Part shown: one piece after another, positions 9,390 through 19,130 of the stretch
Numbering within the stretch: position 1 is the first letter of the stretch
Layout of the letters: every line of letters starts with the position of its first letter
Assembly (NCBI RefSeq): GCF_000373245.1
Contig: NZ_KB890738.1
Location: 303,135-367,134, forward strand
Source: Echinicola pacifica DSM 19836
GTDB taxonomy: Bacteria; Bacteroidota; Bacteroidia; Cytophagales; Cyclobacteriaceae
DNA length: 64,000 bases
Direction: 5' to 3'
Translations under genes and position numbers: made by a program
The notes under the pieces: model-generated
The model's input: the letters and a program-made list of their open reading frames with translations, nothing else
What the model was told of the DNA's origin: nothing
Database searches by the model: none

Positions 9390-9472
9390 ATCCATTTTTA
9401 GTGGTGTAATGGAGCCTGATTTTTAATATTTTGAAGCTTGGTATCCCATCCGATAAACAAGCTATTTTATCA

Positions 9473-9651
9473 ATGATAAATAGCCAGTTCTATAAATACA
9501 AAACCATTAAAGAGGATGGATACAATGAAATCTAAAAATTAAATGGCTCAGCGATGCTTCAGGAAAGACCTCCATGAGGTTATATGTTGATAACAAAGAA
9601 TATAATTAGGACTTCTTCCACCCCAAGGGGTTCTCATACTTCTCCGTCTAA
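9473..9651 (+). pseudogene. decayed small-protein gene, unknown family
   Basis: From ATG 9473 a frame reads MINSQFYKYKTIKEDGYNEI and then stops. A shifted frame further on reads TSMRLYVDNKEYN, a stop, then DFFHPKGFSYFSV before TAA 9649. The pieces look protein-like but are broken by stops and a frame shift. A 45-base stretch (9479-9523) recurs at 9690-9734, which supports a former duplicated gene. The parent family is not recognised. Confidence 0.35.
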
Positions 9652-9689
9652 CTTTTTCTATTATACATTCGATCCAAATGGGACCAATT

Positions 9690-9734
9690 AATAGCTAGTT
9701 TTATAGAAACAAAGTCATTAAAGTGGAAGGATAC
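9690..9734 (+). repeat. diverged second copy of a 45-base segment (first copy 9479-9523)
   Basis: By eye the two copies match at 37 of 45 positions without gaps. In the same frame both encode related peptides (NSQFYKYKTIKEDGY against NS-stop-FYRNKVIKVEGY), and the second copy has TAG where the first has CAG. This pattern fits two old coding paralogues more than a chance repeat. The remainder of 9735-9951 shows no supportable feature. Confidence 0.4.
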
Positions 9735-9951
9735 CTTCACCTATCCACCAAGCAAATACTTATGAAAGGTTAATGGGATTTATCGTATGATGCCTTGGCC
9801 CTACTTAATGGCAATTTGCAAAGTTTTTTCTATATAGGGCAAATTCGTCATTTCTGAAGATTATGTCTAAATTCATTTTAGGAAAGAATTTAATGAATGA
9901 TTAGGCCTATACATGGTTTTTTCAGCATCTTGTAATTTCACATCTTAAGTT

Positions 9952-10773
9952 ATGAAAATAAGTATTATAGGCCTTGGTTGGCTGGGATTGCCCTTGGCAA
10001 GATCTCTGGTAGAGCAGGGTCACCACATCTTAGGAAGCACCACCTCTAATGAGAAGCATCAGCGATTGCTGGAGGTGGGCCTTGATAATGTCGTATTTCG
10101 GCTTGAGCCCCATCCGGTGGGCAGGGACTTCAACAGACTTTTTGAAGCGGAGCTTGTCATTATCAATATCCCTCCAAAAAGACGAAGTAATCCAGCCACT
10201 TTTCATCCCGAGCAAATCAAATACCTCAAATCTCTGCTGGAGCAGGCAGGAGTTAATAAGGTGATTTATACCAGCAGCACCTCCATCTACCCCGATGCTA
10301 ATCAAAGCATCAATGAGGACTTTGCCTTGAACGCAGAGAATACGGGGAATATCACCATGTATCAGGCTGAAAAGCTTCTCTTGGATATTCCCGTCTTCCA
10401 GACCAGCATTATCCGATTTGGAGGCTTACTTGGGGTCGATAGAGTTCCTGGACGTTATTTTTCAGGAAAAGACAATGTGGATGGTCAGTTACCTGCCAAC
10501 TATATTCACCAAGCTGACGCAGTCCGTATGATCGCACATCTTATAGAGAAAGGTCTTTGGGAAAAAGTATATAATGGAGTCTGTCCATCACATCCCGCAA
10601 AGCGAGAAATATATGAGCAGAATGCATTAGACCTAGGTTTTGCTCCGCCACGAACTTATAAGGAGAATCAGCAGTCTCCATGGAAAATAGTCGATTCGGA
10701 GGCAATATTATCCACGGGTTTTGAGTTTCTGTATCAAAGCCCTTTGGACTTTACTTATGTTGAGCCAAAATAA
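9952..10773 (+). CDS. NAD(P)-binding SDR/epimerase-like protein
   Basis: 273 residues starting directly with a Rossmann nucleotide-binding strand (MKISIIGLGWLGLPLA; G-x-G-x-x-G at 7-12). A TSSTSIYP strand supplies the active-site Ser/Thr, and a downstream Y-Q-A-E-K has the SDR Tyr-x3-Lys spacing. Proteins of this extended SDR type (YeeZ/YbjT-like) often lack a proven substrate. The gene stands alone between the decayed region and sucA, so context gives no function. Confidence 0.8.
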   Translation: MKISIIGLGWLGLPLARSLVEQGHHILGSTTSNEKHQRLLEVGLDNVVFRLEPHPVGRDFNRLFEAELVIINIPPKRRSNPATFHPEQIKYLKSLLEQAGVNKVIYTSSTSIYPDANQSINEDFALNAENTGNITMYQAEKLLLDIPVFQTSIIRFGGLLGVDRVPGRYFSGKDNVDGQLPANYIHQADAVRMIAHLIEKGLWEKVYNGVCPSHPAKREIYEQNALDLGFAPPRTYKENQQSPWKIVDSEAILSTGFEFLYQSPLDFTYVEPK

Positions 10774-10987
10774 ATATTTCTTTATTATAAAAAGTTTTTT
10801 GACTTAAAAGGGTTTTATTAGGGGATGAAATCCAAACCTCCTTTCAAATTCGACCAAAAACCAAATTTATATTAAGTATTAATCAACATAAACCATAGAT
10901 AATTTCAGGGTACAATTACCAATTTATTGAAAATCAGACTAATTTGTTTATGCGAATATACGGTTTTATAAAAAATGCATAATGATA

Positions 10988-10995
10988 TATATTTG
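10988..10995 (+). promoter_or_regulatory. promoter -7 element TAtaTTTG for sucA
   Basis: A perfect TAnnTTTG lies 20 bases before the sucA ATG, so the leader is very short. The expected -33 TTG/TTTG is not evident at normal spacing. Confidence 0.45.
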
Positions 10996-11015
10996 CAAAG
11001 CGAAATAAAAAACTC

Positions 11016-13805
11016 ATGGACAAATATTCATACATTTCCAATGCCCATGTAGCTTATATAGATGAGCTATATGACGACTACAAAAAAGACCCAGAATCTA
11101 TAGACCCAAGCTGGAAAACCTTTTTCGACGGTTTTGACTTTGCGATCACCAAGTATGGTGAAGACGCAGAAGGAGGAGCTACGGCAACTTCCAGTCCTGC
11201 CCAGAATGGCGCCTTGGCAACCAAGGGAACCATCATGGACATGGAGCAGCTTCCTAAAGAAATCAAGGTACGCGCGCTGATTCACGCCTACCGCTCTCGT
11301 GCTCACCTCCGGTCAAAAACCAACCCTGTAAGAGAACGAAGAGACAGAAAAGCACTTATCGACCTAGAAGACTTTGGTCTTAGCAAGGCTGATCTGGACA
11401 CCACTTTTCAGGCTGGACACGAAATAGCCATTGGCGATGCCAAGCTGAGCAAGATCCTTGACTCACTGAAGAAAATATATGAAGGCTCCATGGGATTCGA
11501 ATTCTTGTATATCCGTGATCCGGAGATGCTGAATTGGCTCAAGGAGAAAATTGAAAAAGAAGCCCTTACCTTCAATCCACCGGATGAAGAAAAGAAGAGG
11601 ATTTTATATAAACTGAATGAAGCGGTAGTTTTCGAAAACTTCCTTCACACCAAATATTTAGGGCAGAAGAGATTTTCACTCGAAGGTGGTGAGAGTACCA
11701 TTCCATTTTTGGATGCGGTAATCAACTATTCTGCGGACTTAGGAGCGGAGGAAGTGATGATCGGCATGGCCCACCGCGGCAGGCTGAATGTCCTAGCCAA
11801 TGTAATGGGCAAAACCTATGAGCAGATTTTCTCAGAATTTGAAGGTACTGCCAAGCCTGACCTTACCATGGGTGATGGTGATGTGAAATACCATATGGGT
11901 TTCAGTAGTGAGATCAGCACGCCATCCAATAAGAAAATCAATTTGAAGCTTGCTCCAAACCCATCACACCTGGAAGCTGTAAATCCAGTGGTTGAGGGAT
12001 TTGTGCGTGCCAAGATCGATCATCAGTACGAAGGCAATAAAGATAAGGTGGTACCGATCCTCATCCACGGGGATGCGGCTGTTGCTGGCCAGGGTATCGT
12101 CTATGAGGTGACCCAGATGGCGAACCTGAAAGGTTATAATACCGGGGGCACGATCCACTTTGTAATCAACAACCAGGTGGGCTTCACTACTGATTTTGAT
12201 GATGCAAGATCCTCCATCTACTGTACTGACGTCGCCAAAATTATCGATGCACCGGTAATTCACGTCAATGGAGATGATCCAGAAGCCGTGGTATTCGCAG
12301 CAAAAATTGCCGCCGAATTTAGACAGCGATACAATCAGGATATCTTCGTGGACATGGTCTGCTACAGACGACATGGTCATAATGAGTCCGATGAACCAAA
12401 ATTCACCCAACCAAATCTTTATAACCTCATCAGCAAGCATCCTAATCCTAGAGAAATCTATAATAAGGAGCTTCAGGAAAGAGGGGATGTGGACGCAAAG
12501 CTTGCCAAGCAAATGGACAAGGAGTTCAGACAGCTCTTGCAGGACCGTCTGAATATGGTAAAAGAAAAACCTTTACCTTATAATTTTTCCCCTTTTGAGC
12601 AGGCCTGGAAAGAATTAAGAAAGTCAAAACCAGAGGATTTTGACCAATCTCCAGAGACCTTCATTTCGGAAGATTCCATCACCACAGTGGCCAATGCGCT
12701 GACCACGCTTCCTAAAGGCTTCAAGCCTATCAAGCAGATCGAAGCGCAGATGAAGCAACGTAAGGACATGTTCTTCAGCTCAAAATCCCTAAACTGGGCT
12801 GCAGCTGAGCTATTGGCTTACGGATCATTGCTATTGGATGGAAAAACAGTTCGTCTGACAGGGCAGGATTGCCGCCGAGGCACCTTCTCTCACCGTCATG
12901 CTGTATTACACGATGCCAATACTAATAAGTCCTATAACTCCCTGAAGGAGATGAAGGAAAGCAAAGGCCAGTTCCATATCTATAACTCCCTGCTATCCGA
13001 ATACGCGGTATTGGGTTTTGAATATGGCTATGCTATGGCCAATCCGGATTCCCTAACCATATGGGAAGCCCAGTTTGGTGACTTCGCCAACGGTGCCCAG
13101 ACTATGATTGACCAATTCATAAGCTCTGGAGAATCCAAATGGCAAAAAATGAACGGCTTGGTAATGCTCCTGCCCCATGGCTATGAGGGCCAAGGCCCTG
13201 AGCACTCCAACGCCCGACCAGAAAGATTCCTTCAGCTATCTGCTGAATACAATATGGTGGTATCAAATATCACCGAACCTTCCAACTTCTTCCACTTATT
13301 GAGAAGACAGTTGACCTGGGAATTCAGAAAACCATGTATCGTGATGTCTCCTAAATCATTGCTTAGACATCCGAAGGTAGTTTCTCCTTTGGAGGAATTT
13401 ACCCAAGGGCGATTCAGGGAGATCATTACCGATACGGAGGTGAATGCAAAAGACGTGACTCGCGTATTGCTATGCTCTGGCAAGATCTATTATGATCTGG
13501 CTGAGGCACGTGAGAAAAACAAGATTAAGGATGTGGCCATCATACGAGTGGAGCAGCTTCACCCACTTCCTGAAAAGCAAATCGTGGAAGCGGTAAAATC
13601 CTTTAAGAAGAATAATGAAGTGGTATGGGTACAGGAAGAGCCAGAAAACATGGGCTATTGGACCTTTATGATGCGGGCATTGCTGCGTGACTTCCCTATG
13701 GATGTGATCGCCAGAAAAGCCAGCGCTTCTCCAGCAACGGGCTATTTCAAAGTCCACCAGGAAGAGCAGCAAAACATCATTAATCAAGCATTAAGAATCA
13801 AGTAA
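11016..13805 (+). CDS. sucA: 2-oxoglutarate dehydrogenase E1 component
   Basis: 929 residues. The first 45 residues carry the E1o N-terminal helix (AHVAYIDELYDDYKKDP and PSWKTFFDGF). The thiamine-diphosphate core has GMAHRGRLNVLANV, HGDAAVAGQG, the NNQVGFTT segment and HVNGDDPEAVV. The transketolase-like pyrimidine domain has EAQFGDFANGAQ and PHGYEGQGPEHSNARPERFLQL. E1 decarboxylates 2-oxoglutarate and passes the succinyl group to lipoyl-E2. Length is normal for the family. It is followed by sucB and lpd, so one run encodes the whole complex. A 10-bp hairpin lies just after the stop. Confidence 0.97.
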   Translation: MDKYSYISNAHVAYIDELYDDYKKDPESIDPSWKTFFDGFDFAITKYGEDAEGGATATSSPAQNGALATKGTIMDMEQLPKEIKVRALIHAYRSRAHLRSKTNPVRERRDRKALIDLEDFGLSKADLDTTFQAGHEIAIGDAKLSKILDSLKKIYEGSMGFEFLYIRDPEMLNWLKEKIEKEALTFNPPDEEKKRILYKLNEAVVFENFLHTKYLGQKRFSLEGGESTIPFLDAVINYSADLGAEEVMIGMAHRGRLNVLANVMGKTYEQIFSEFEGTAKPDLTMGDGDVKYHMGFSSEISTPSNKKINLKLAPNPSHLEAVNPVVEGFVRAKIDHQYEGNKDKVVPILIHGDAAVAGQGIVYEVTQMANLKGYNTGGTIHFVINNQVGFTTDFDDARSSIYCTDVAKIIDAPVIHVNGDDPEAVVFAAKIAAEFRQRYNQDIFVDMVCYRRHGHNESDEPKFTQPNLYNLISKHPNPREIYNKELQERGDVDAKLAKQMDKEFRQLLQDRLNMVKEKPLPYNFSPFEQAWKELRKSKPEDFDQSPETFISEDSITTVANALTTLPKGFKPIKQIEAQMKQRKDMFFSSKSLNWAAAELLAYGSLLLDGKTVRLTGQDCRRGTFSHRHAVLHDANTNKSYNSLKEMKESKGQFHIYNSLLSEYAVLGFEYGYAMANPDSLTIWEAQFGDFANGAQTMIDQFISSGESKWQKMNGLVMLLPHGYEGQGPEHSNARPERFLQLSAEYNMVVSNITEPSNFFHLLRRQLTWEFRKPCIVMSPKSLLRHPKVVSPLEEFTQGRFREIITDTEVNAKDVTRVLLCSGKIYYDLAEAREKNKIKDVAIIRVEQLHPLPEKQIVEAVKSFKKNNEVVWVQEEPENMGYWTFMMRALLRDFPMDVIARKASASPATGYFKVHQEEQQNIINQALRIK

Positions 13806-13811
13806 TCCCCC

Positions 13812-13836
13812 GGCACCGAATGTACTATTCGGTGCC
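13812..13836 (+). terminator. hairpin between sucA and sucB
   Basis: GGCACCGAAT (13812-13821) pairs perfectly with ATTCGGTGCC (13827-13836) around a 5-base loop, 6 bases after the sucA stop. The following sequence is only moderately T-rich, so this may be a partial terminator or an mRNA-stabilising stem. Confidence 0.55.
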
Positions 13837-13920
13837 AGTTTTGGGTTAAATTTTATTATTATAAATCAATAATCAGAAATTAACCTTAAGCCATTAGGTT
13901 TGGGGGAAAAACAAAACGCC

Positions 13921-15477
13921 ATGAGTTTAGAAATCAAAGTTCCCGCGGTAGGGGAATCCATAACTGAAGTAACCATAGGCCAATGGTTTAAAAACACCGG
14001 TGATTACGTTGAAATGGACGAAGTTATCTGTGAATTAGAATCTGACAAAGCGACTTTTGAGCTTACTGCTGAGGCAGCAGGCGTCCTTACCGTAAAGGGA
14101 GAAGCCGGAGACACCCTGGAGATAGGGGAAGTAATCTGCGAGATAGACACCAAAGCATCCGCTGGTGACAGCAAGCCAGAGGCAAGTGAAAAAAACAATA
14201 CTGAAGATAAGAAAACAGAAAGCAAACCCGCTTCTGAGAGCAAGTCCGGCAAAACCGGTGAGGTAAAAGAAATGGTGGTACCCACTGTAGGTGAATCCAT
14301 CACGGAAGTAAACCTGGCTACCTGGCTAAAGGGAGACGGGGATTTTGTGGAGCTGGATGAAATCATCGCTGAGGTGGACTCTGATAAAGCCACCTTCGAA
14401 TTGCCCGCAGAAGCCCGAGGCATCCTAAGGCATGTAGCAGAAGAAGGAGACACGCTGGAAATAGGCGGTTTAATCTGCAAAATAGAAATTGTGGATGGAG
14501 ATGCACCAGCAGAATCTTCCGAGGAGGCTTCCAGTGCTGAGGCTAGCGGTAGCGATACCCAGGGATCGGGGTCCTATGCTGAAGGCCATGCCTCTCCTGC
14601 GGCTGCAAAAATCCTTGCCGAAAAAGGAATCAAAGCTCAGGATGTGAAAGGCACTGGCAAAGACGGCAGAATCACCAAAGAAGACGCCGAGAAAGCTCAA
14701 AAACCAGCTGCAAAACCTGCCGCAGAGAAAACAGCCCCTAAGGCAGCTGCAGCAGAAGCACCTGCTGTGACTGGAGATAGAAATACCAAGAGAGAAAAAA
14801 TGTCCTCTCTAAGGAAAACAATCTCCAAGCGTCTGGTAGCGGCGAAGAATGAAACCGCTATGCTTACGACCTTCAATGAGGTCAATATGAAGCCAATCAT
14901 GGACCTTCGGAAGCAGTATAAGGAGATGTTTAAGGAAAAACATAATGTCAACCTTGGCTTTATGTCCTTCTTCACCAAGGCCGTTTGCGTGGCGCTTCAA
15001 GAGTGGCCTTCTGTAAATGCCCAAATTGATGGCACCGAGATCATCTATCACGACTTCTGTGATATCTCTATCGCCGTATCCGCTCCTAAAGGTTTGGTGG
15101 TGCCGGTAATCCGTAATGCGGAGAAACTTTCTTTTGATCAGGTAGAAAAAGAAGTGGTAAGACTTGCTACCAAAGCCAGAGATGGTAAGCTGACCATTGA
15201 GGAAATGACGGGAGGAACCTTCACCCTCACCAATGGTGGGATATTTGGATCTATGATGTCCACTCCTATCATCAACCAGCCCCAATCGGCCATCCTTGGG
15301 ATGCACAATATAGTAGAGCGACCTATGGCGGTAAATGGTGAAGTGAAAATCTTACCAATGATGTATATCGCACTATCATATGATCACAGAATCATCGATG
15401 GACGTGAGTCTGTAAGCTTCCTGGTAAGAGTGAAGCAATTACTGGAAGACCCTGCAAGATTACTTCTAGGAGTATAA
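13921..15477 (+). CDS. sucB: dihydrolipoyllysine-residue succinyltransferase (E2 of 2-oxoglutarate dehydrogenase)
   Basis: 518 residues from ATG 13921. A TTG seven codons upstream is in frame but was rejected because the lipoyl domain begins [13 protein letters not shown]. There are two lipoyl domains (about 1-78 and 118-195), each with the lipoylated lysine in E-S/D-DKATFEL. Next come an E3/E1-binding domain (about 220-260, with [13 protein letters not shown] and [14 protein letters not shown]), a Pro/Ala linker, and the acyltransferase core ending with the catalytic DHRIIDG. The run of SucB-specific residues and the adjoining sucA favour succinyl- over acetyltransferase. Two lipoyl domains are unusual, since E2o normally has one. 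Confidence 0.95.
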   Translation: MSLEIKVPAVGESITEVTIGQWFKNTGDYVEMDEVICELESDKATFELTAEAAGVLTVKGEAGDTLEIGEVICEIDTKASAGDSKPEASEKNNTEDKKTESKPASESKSGKTGEVKEMVVPTVGESITEVNLATWLKGDGDFVELDEIIAEVDSDKATFELPAEARGILRHVAEEGDTLEIGGLICKIEIVDGDAPAESSEEASSAEASGSDTQGSGSYAEGHASPAAAKILAEKGIKAQDVKGTGKDGRITKEDAEKAQKPAAKPAAEKTAPKAAAAEAPAVTGDRNTKREKMSSLRKTISKRLVAAKNETAMLTTFNEVNMKPIMDLRKQYKEMFKEKHNVNLGFMSFFTKAVCVALQEWPSVNAQIDGTEIIYHDFCDISIAVSAPKGLVVPVIRNAEKLSFDQVEKEVVRLATKARDGKLTIEEMTGGTFTLTNGGIFGSMMSTPIINQPQSAILGMHNIVERPMAVNGEVKILPMMYIALSYDHRIIDGRESVSFLVRVKQLLEDPARLLLGV

Positions 15478-15594
15478 TCTTTGCTATCCTAAATATGCCA
15501 TTTTCTATACTATTGCAGTATTGGGGAAGAGGAAGAAGAGAGCGAGCAGCGGCATATTGGGAAGCGTCCTACTCAACACCGTAATTTAATTAGC

Positions 15595-15618
15595 AAGGAG
15601 CCGGTCAGATGGCTCCTT
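15595..15618 (+). other. hairpin between sucB and lpd
   Basis: AAGGAGCC (15595-15602) and GGCTCCTT (15611-15618) form a perfect 8-bp stem with an 8-base loop, 25 bases before the lpd ATG. No T tract follows, so it is not a standard terminator. It could affect processing or translation of lpd. Confidence 0.5.
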
Positions 15619-15642
15619 GTACAAAAATTAAAACCACAAAAA

Positions 15643-17043
15643 ATGAAATACGACTTAATCGTAATTGGATCCGGGCCAGGAGGATATGTAGCGGCAATCA
15701 GAGGCGCTCAGTTAGGCATGAAAACGGCCATAATCGAAAAATACCCAAGGCTAGGTGGCACCTGCCTTAATGTAGGCTGTATCCCTTCCAAAGCGCTATT
15801 GGATTCTACGGAGCATTATTATAATGCTGCTCACACTTTCGAAACCCACGGGATAAACCTGAAGGAGCTCAAAGTGGATCTCAAGCAGATGATCTCTAGA
15901 AAAGAAGATGTGGTCAAGCAAAATGTCGATGGCATCTCCTATCTGATGAAGAAGAATAAAATCGACGTTCATCAGGGAGTAGGCTCATTTGTGGATAAGA
16001 ACACCGTAAAGGTCACCAAAGATGATGGGAAGTCTGAGGAGATTACGGGTAAGAATATTATCATCGCTACGGGGTCAAAACCGAGTAGCCTACCATTCAT
16101 TGAAATTGACAAAGACAGAATAATAACATCCACGGAAGCTCTGAAACTAACTGAAATACCAAAACACTTCATCGTCATAGGCGGTGGGGTCATCGGTATG
16201 GAGCTGGGATCGGTATATGCTCGTATGGGGGCTAAGGTGTCTGTGGTGGAATATATGGACTCCTTGATCCCTTCTATGGACAAGACCATGGGCAAGGAAC
16301 TTCAGAAGTCACTGAAGAAACTTGGCTTTGAGTTTTTCTTAAAACATAAAGTCACTGGGGTGAAGAATGCCGGTAAGGAAGTGACAGTGACGGCAGAAAA
16401 CAGCAAAGGTGAGTCTGTAGAGATCAAAGGCGACTATGTCTTGGTATCGATAGGCAGAAAGCCTTATACAGAAGGACTCAATGCTGAAGCAGCTGGCGTG
16501 AAGATCAACGATCGCGGGCAAGTGGAAGTGGATGAGCACCTCAAAACCTCTACAGATAATATCTTTGCGATCGGCGATGTGATCAAGGGAGCAATGCTCG
16601 CGCACAAAGCGGAGGAAGAGGGGATATTGGTAGTGGAGCAGCTTGCTGGACAGAAACCACATATTAATTATAATCTTATCCCTGGCGTGGTTTATACCTG
16701 GCCAGAAGTGGCTGCTGTCGGCTATACAGAAGAGCAGCTCAAAGAAAAGGGCATAAAATACAAGGCAGGCAAATTCCCATTCATGGCTTCGGGCAGAGCT
16801 CGGGCATCTATGGATACGGATGGTTTGGTAAAAGTCCTAGCAGATGCAGAGACGGACGAGATTCTAGGCGTGCATATGATCGGACCACGTACAGCAGATA
16901 TGATTGCCGAAGCAGTGGTGGCGATGGAATACAGAGCCTCCGCAGAGGATATCTCTAGAATGTCCCATGCGCACCCTACCTATACAGAAGCTTTCAAAGA
17001 AGCATGTATGGCCGCCACCGATAACCGGGCGATCCATATATAA
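15643..17043 (+). CDS. lpdA: dihydrolipoyl dehydrogenase (E3)
   Basis: 466 residues with all landmarks of the class I flavoprotein disulfide reductases: FAD site GSGPGGYVAA (9-18), redox-active disulfide Cys41-x4-Cys46 in GGTCLNVGCIPSK, NAD site GGGVIGMELGSVYARMG, second FAD motif IFAIGDV, and the C-terminal His444/Glu449 dyad in HAHPTYTEAF. It reoxidises dihydrolipoyl-E2 and reduces NAD+. Its position after sucA and sucB suggests it serves the 2-oxoglutarate complex, though E3 is often shared with pyruvate dehydrogenase. A strong terminator follows. Confidence 0.97.
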   Translation: MKYDLIVIGSGPGGYVAAIRGAQLGMKTAIIEKYPRLGGTCLNVGCIPSKALLDSTEHYYNAAHTFETHGINLKELKVDLKQMISRKEDVVKQNVDGISYLMKKNKIDVHQGVGSFVDKNTVKVTKDDGKSEEITGKNIIIATGSKPSSLPFIEIDKDRIITSTEALKLTEIPKHFIVIGGGVIGMELGSVYARMGAKVSVVEYMDSLIPSMDKTMGKELQKSLKKLGFEFFLKHKVTGVKNAGKEVTVTAENSKGESVEIKGDYVLVSIGRKPYTEGLNAEAAGVKINDRGQVEVDEHLKTSTDNIFAIGDVIKGAMLAHKAEEEGILVVEQLAGQKPHINYNLIPGVVYTWPEVAAVGYTEEQLKEKGIKYKAGKFPFMASGRARASMDTDGLVKVLADAETDEILGVHMIGPRTADMIAEAVVAMEYRASAEDISRMSHAHPTYTEAFKEACMAATDNRAIHI

Positions 17044-17073
17044 ATTCATAAATAGTAGAAATTACCTATTCAA

Positions 17074-17104
17074 AAAGCAGAGCTCGCAAGGCTCTGCTTT
17101 TTTT
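17074..17104 (+). terminator. rho-independent terminator of the suc operon
   Basis: AAAGCAGAGC (17074-17083) pairs with GCTCTGCTTT (17091-17100) around a 7-base loop, followed by T residues. The rest of the gap to 17385 is AT-rich with no other supportable feature. Confidence 0.92.
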
Positions 17105-17385
17105 ATTTCATTTTTTTAATCATTCAAACACATAAAAAAGCATCTTGTGTTTTTAGCCTATTAAGGAATCATATGGTTTATAGGAAATGTACAATTTTTA
17201 ACTTGGAATAATATCTAGCTAAATTAAAACAATTGTTTAATGTAGTATTTACTTAGAATTGTACCATAAAAAAATCGAAACATAATTCTGATTCTTTCGT
17301 TCAAATAGTATATAAACATATTGAATGCCAGTATTCTTGATAAAAAAAGAATATAATTTTATAGGAAGGAATATATAAAAATATA

Positions 17386-17393
17386 TACCTTTG
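17386..17393 (+). promoter_or_regulatory. promoter -7 element TAccTTTG
   Basis: Perfect TAnnTTTG 50 bases before the ATG at 17443. No clear -33 element is visible at 19-22 bases. Confidence 0.45.
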
Positions 17394-17442
17394 CATTTAT
17401 AAACACTATAACACCATTAATACACACGTAACTCCCACTAGT

Positions 17443-19074
17443 ATGAAAGCTAAATGGTTATTATTTGCAGGCTTATCTGCCACAATGTTATTTTCTTGCG
17501 AAAGAGATAATGCTCCCGGAACTGGGGACGAAAATATAGTATTAAATACCGATTCTCAAAGCTTAAGCACCAGGCTATCTAAAGAGACATCAGGCGTAGT
17601 GGGCATTTCCTCTGCCAGCCAGGCTGACGCTCGTAGTAAAGTAGGTACTGAACTCGAGGAAGCAGTAAATCTTCCATTGGAGCTAATCGCTCAGGCGGCC
17701 GCACCGGTATTTGAAGGAAATACGCTTCAGGCCACTCACGTAGACATCGATGGAAACTATGCCTATGTTACCTATAACACTCGCGGAGAGAAATACCTAG
17801 GTGCGATAGACATCTTTGACATCAGTAATGTATTATCCCCAGTGATCACTAGTCAAGCCATCTTCACAGGCGCTGACCTTAATGCAGTAAAGTATGCAGA
17901 CGGCAAACTTTATATCGCCTCTGCAGTGGATATCTACGATGACTACGGAGTAGAATCACCTGCCAATTTGATTACTGTATCTACAAGCGGTGGAAAATTC
18001 ACCTCTGACTTTACTTTCACTTCCATCTTAGGAAATGCCGGCATGGACGTGACATACGCTAATGGTTATGCCATCACTGCCTCTGGTGCAGACGGTGCCG
18101 TAACGGTAATCGAAGGAAGCTCCAATACACAAGTGAAGCTACAGGAATTTCCTGAAGCAATAGGAATCACTGTGGATGGCAACGGAATTTACGTTTTGGA
18201 TGCTCAGCAAGGTGTAGTTAAATTCACTGGATCTGACTTGACAGAAGCGTATTCTATCACGATCGGCGACGATTATGAGCAGTCTAAGAGAACCATGGAT
18301 ATCCACGGAACCACCCTTATCGTATCTGAAGGTCCTCGCGGAGCTGGCTTATACAATACGACTGATGGAAGCATGGTAGGCACTATCGAAATCCCTGTTC
18401 TAACAGAAGGAATCGATCCAATAGAGATCGTAACTAATGCTGTAAGTTCAAACAGCACTCACTTATTCATGGCCAATGGCTCTGCAGGTGTAAGTGTAGC
18501 CGAATTTGGCGATGCTGCCCTGGCTTCTACCATGGGTGTATTAGATCTACTAGGATCTTCTAACTTTGTAAAAGCAAACAACGAATACTTATTCGTAGCC
18601 TCAGGACTAGAAGGATTACAGATCCTTAAGTTGAACCTGGCTGATGAGAGCAGTATCGCTTGTGAAGACCTTCCTCAGTACAAAGGTAGCGCTTGGTTAA
18701 ACGTGAATTCTGGTGAGCCACAAGGATACTCTGGTTCCCTATCTGTAAACGGACTTAATATTAATGATGACTTCACTTATTGTGGTTCATTGGCCGTGAA
18801 AGAATGGGCAAACGTAAACTCAGGTGGTACTTTCAATATGAAGGGATCCATCGTAGTAGGGCAATACAAAAAAGAATCAGGTCTTAATATCAACGACACT
18901 ATGATCATCGAAGGAAGCATGGTAATCTACGGTAACCTGGTACTAAACAGTGGCGCCACCCTACAATTCTCTGGAGCAGGAAACTCTCTAACGGTATATG
19001 GTAACGTTTACCAAAACGCTGGATCTTCCATCACAGGAGATTATACTGACACTGAAGGAAACGTCAAAAAATAA
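17443..19074 (+). CDS. LVIVD-repeat-like surface lipoprotein, unknown function
   Basis: 543 residues. The signal peptide ends in a lipobox (LFSC, Cys19), so this is a lipoprotein. Residues about 90-400 hold several propeller-type strands of the form YAYVTYN...IDIFDIS, KLYIASA and LFVASGLEGLQILKL, resembling LVIVD repeats. From about 415 the sequence changes to short repeats with Gly/Asn turns (SGSLSVNGLNIN, GSLAVKEWANVNSGG, MKGSIVVGQY, IEGSMVIYGNLVLNSG), which look like rungs of a parallel beta-solenoid. The gene has its own promoter and terminator. I cannot assign a substrate or role beyond a cell-envelope protein. Confidence 0.75.
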   Translation: MKAKWLLFAGLSATMLFSCERDNAPGTGDENIVLNTDSQSLSTRLSKETSGVVGISSASQADARSKVGTELEEAVNLPLELIAQAAAPVFEGNTLQATHVDIDGNYAYVTYNTRGEKYLGAIDIFDISNVLSPVITSQAIFTGADLNAVKYADGKLYIASAVDIYDDYGVESPANLITVSTSGGKFTSDFTFTSILGNAGMDVTYANGYAITASGADGAVTVIEGSSNTQVKLQEFPEAIGITVDGNGIYVLDAQQGVVKFTGSDLTEAYSITIGDDYEQSKRTMDIHGTTLIVSEGPRGAGLYNTTDGSMVGTIEIPVLTEGIDPIEIVTNAVSSNSTHLFMANGSAGVSVAEFGDAALASTMGVLDLLGSSNFVKANNEYLFVASGLEGLQILKLNLADESSIACEDLPQYKGSAWLNVNSGEPQGYSGSLSVNGLNINDDFTYCGSLAVKEWANVNSGGTFNMKGSIVVGQYKKESGLNINDTMIIEGSMVIYGNLVLNSGATLQFSGAGNSLTVYGNVYQNAGSSITGDYTDTEGNVKK

Positions 19075-19096
19075 GGAATCAACTTGATTCAAAGCC

Positions 19097-19130
19097 AAAG
19101 GCTGCCTTTCTTAGAAGGGCAGCCTTTTTT
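19097..19130 (+). terminator. rho-independent terminator
   Basis: AAAGGCTGCC (19097-19106) pairs with GGCAGCCTTT (19118-19127) and runs into T6. The 19131-19529 interval that follows has no supportable gene or RNA. Confidence 0.92.

Noticed and set aside
13900..13920. TTG start giving seven extra residues on SucB
   Set aside because: The lipoyl domain begins at the ATG at 13921, and the additional residues do not belong to it.
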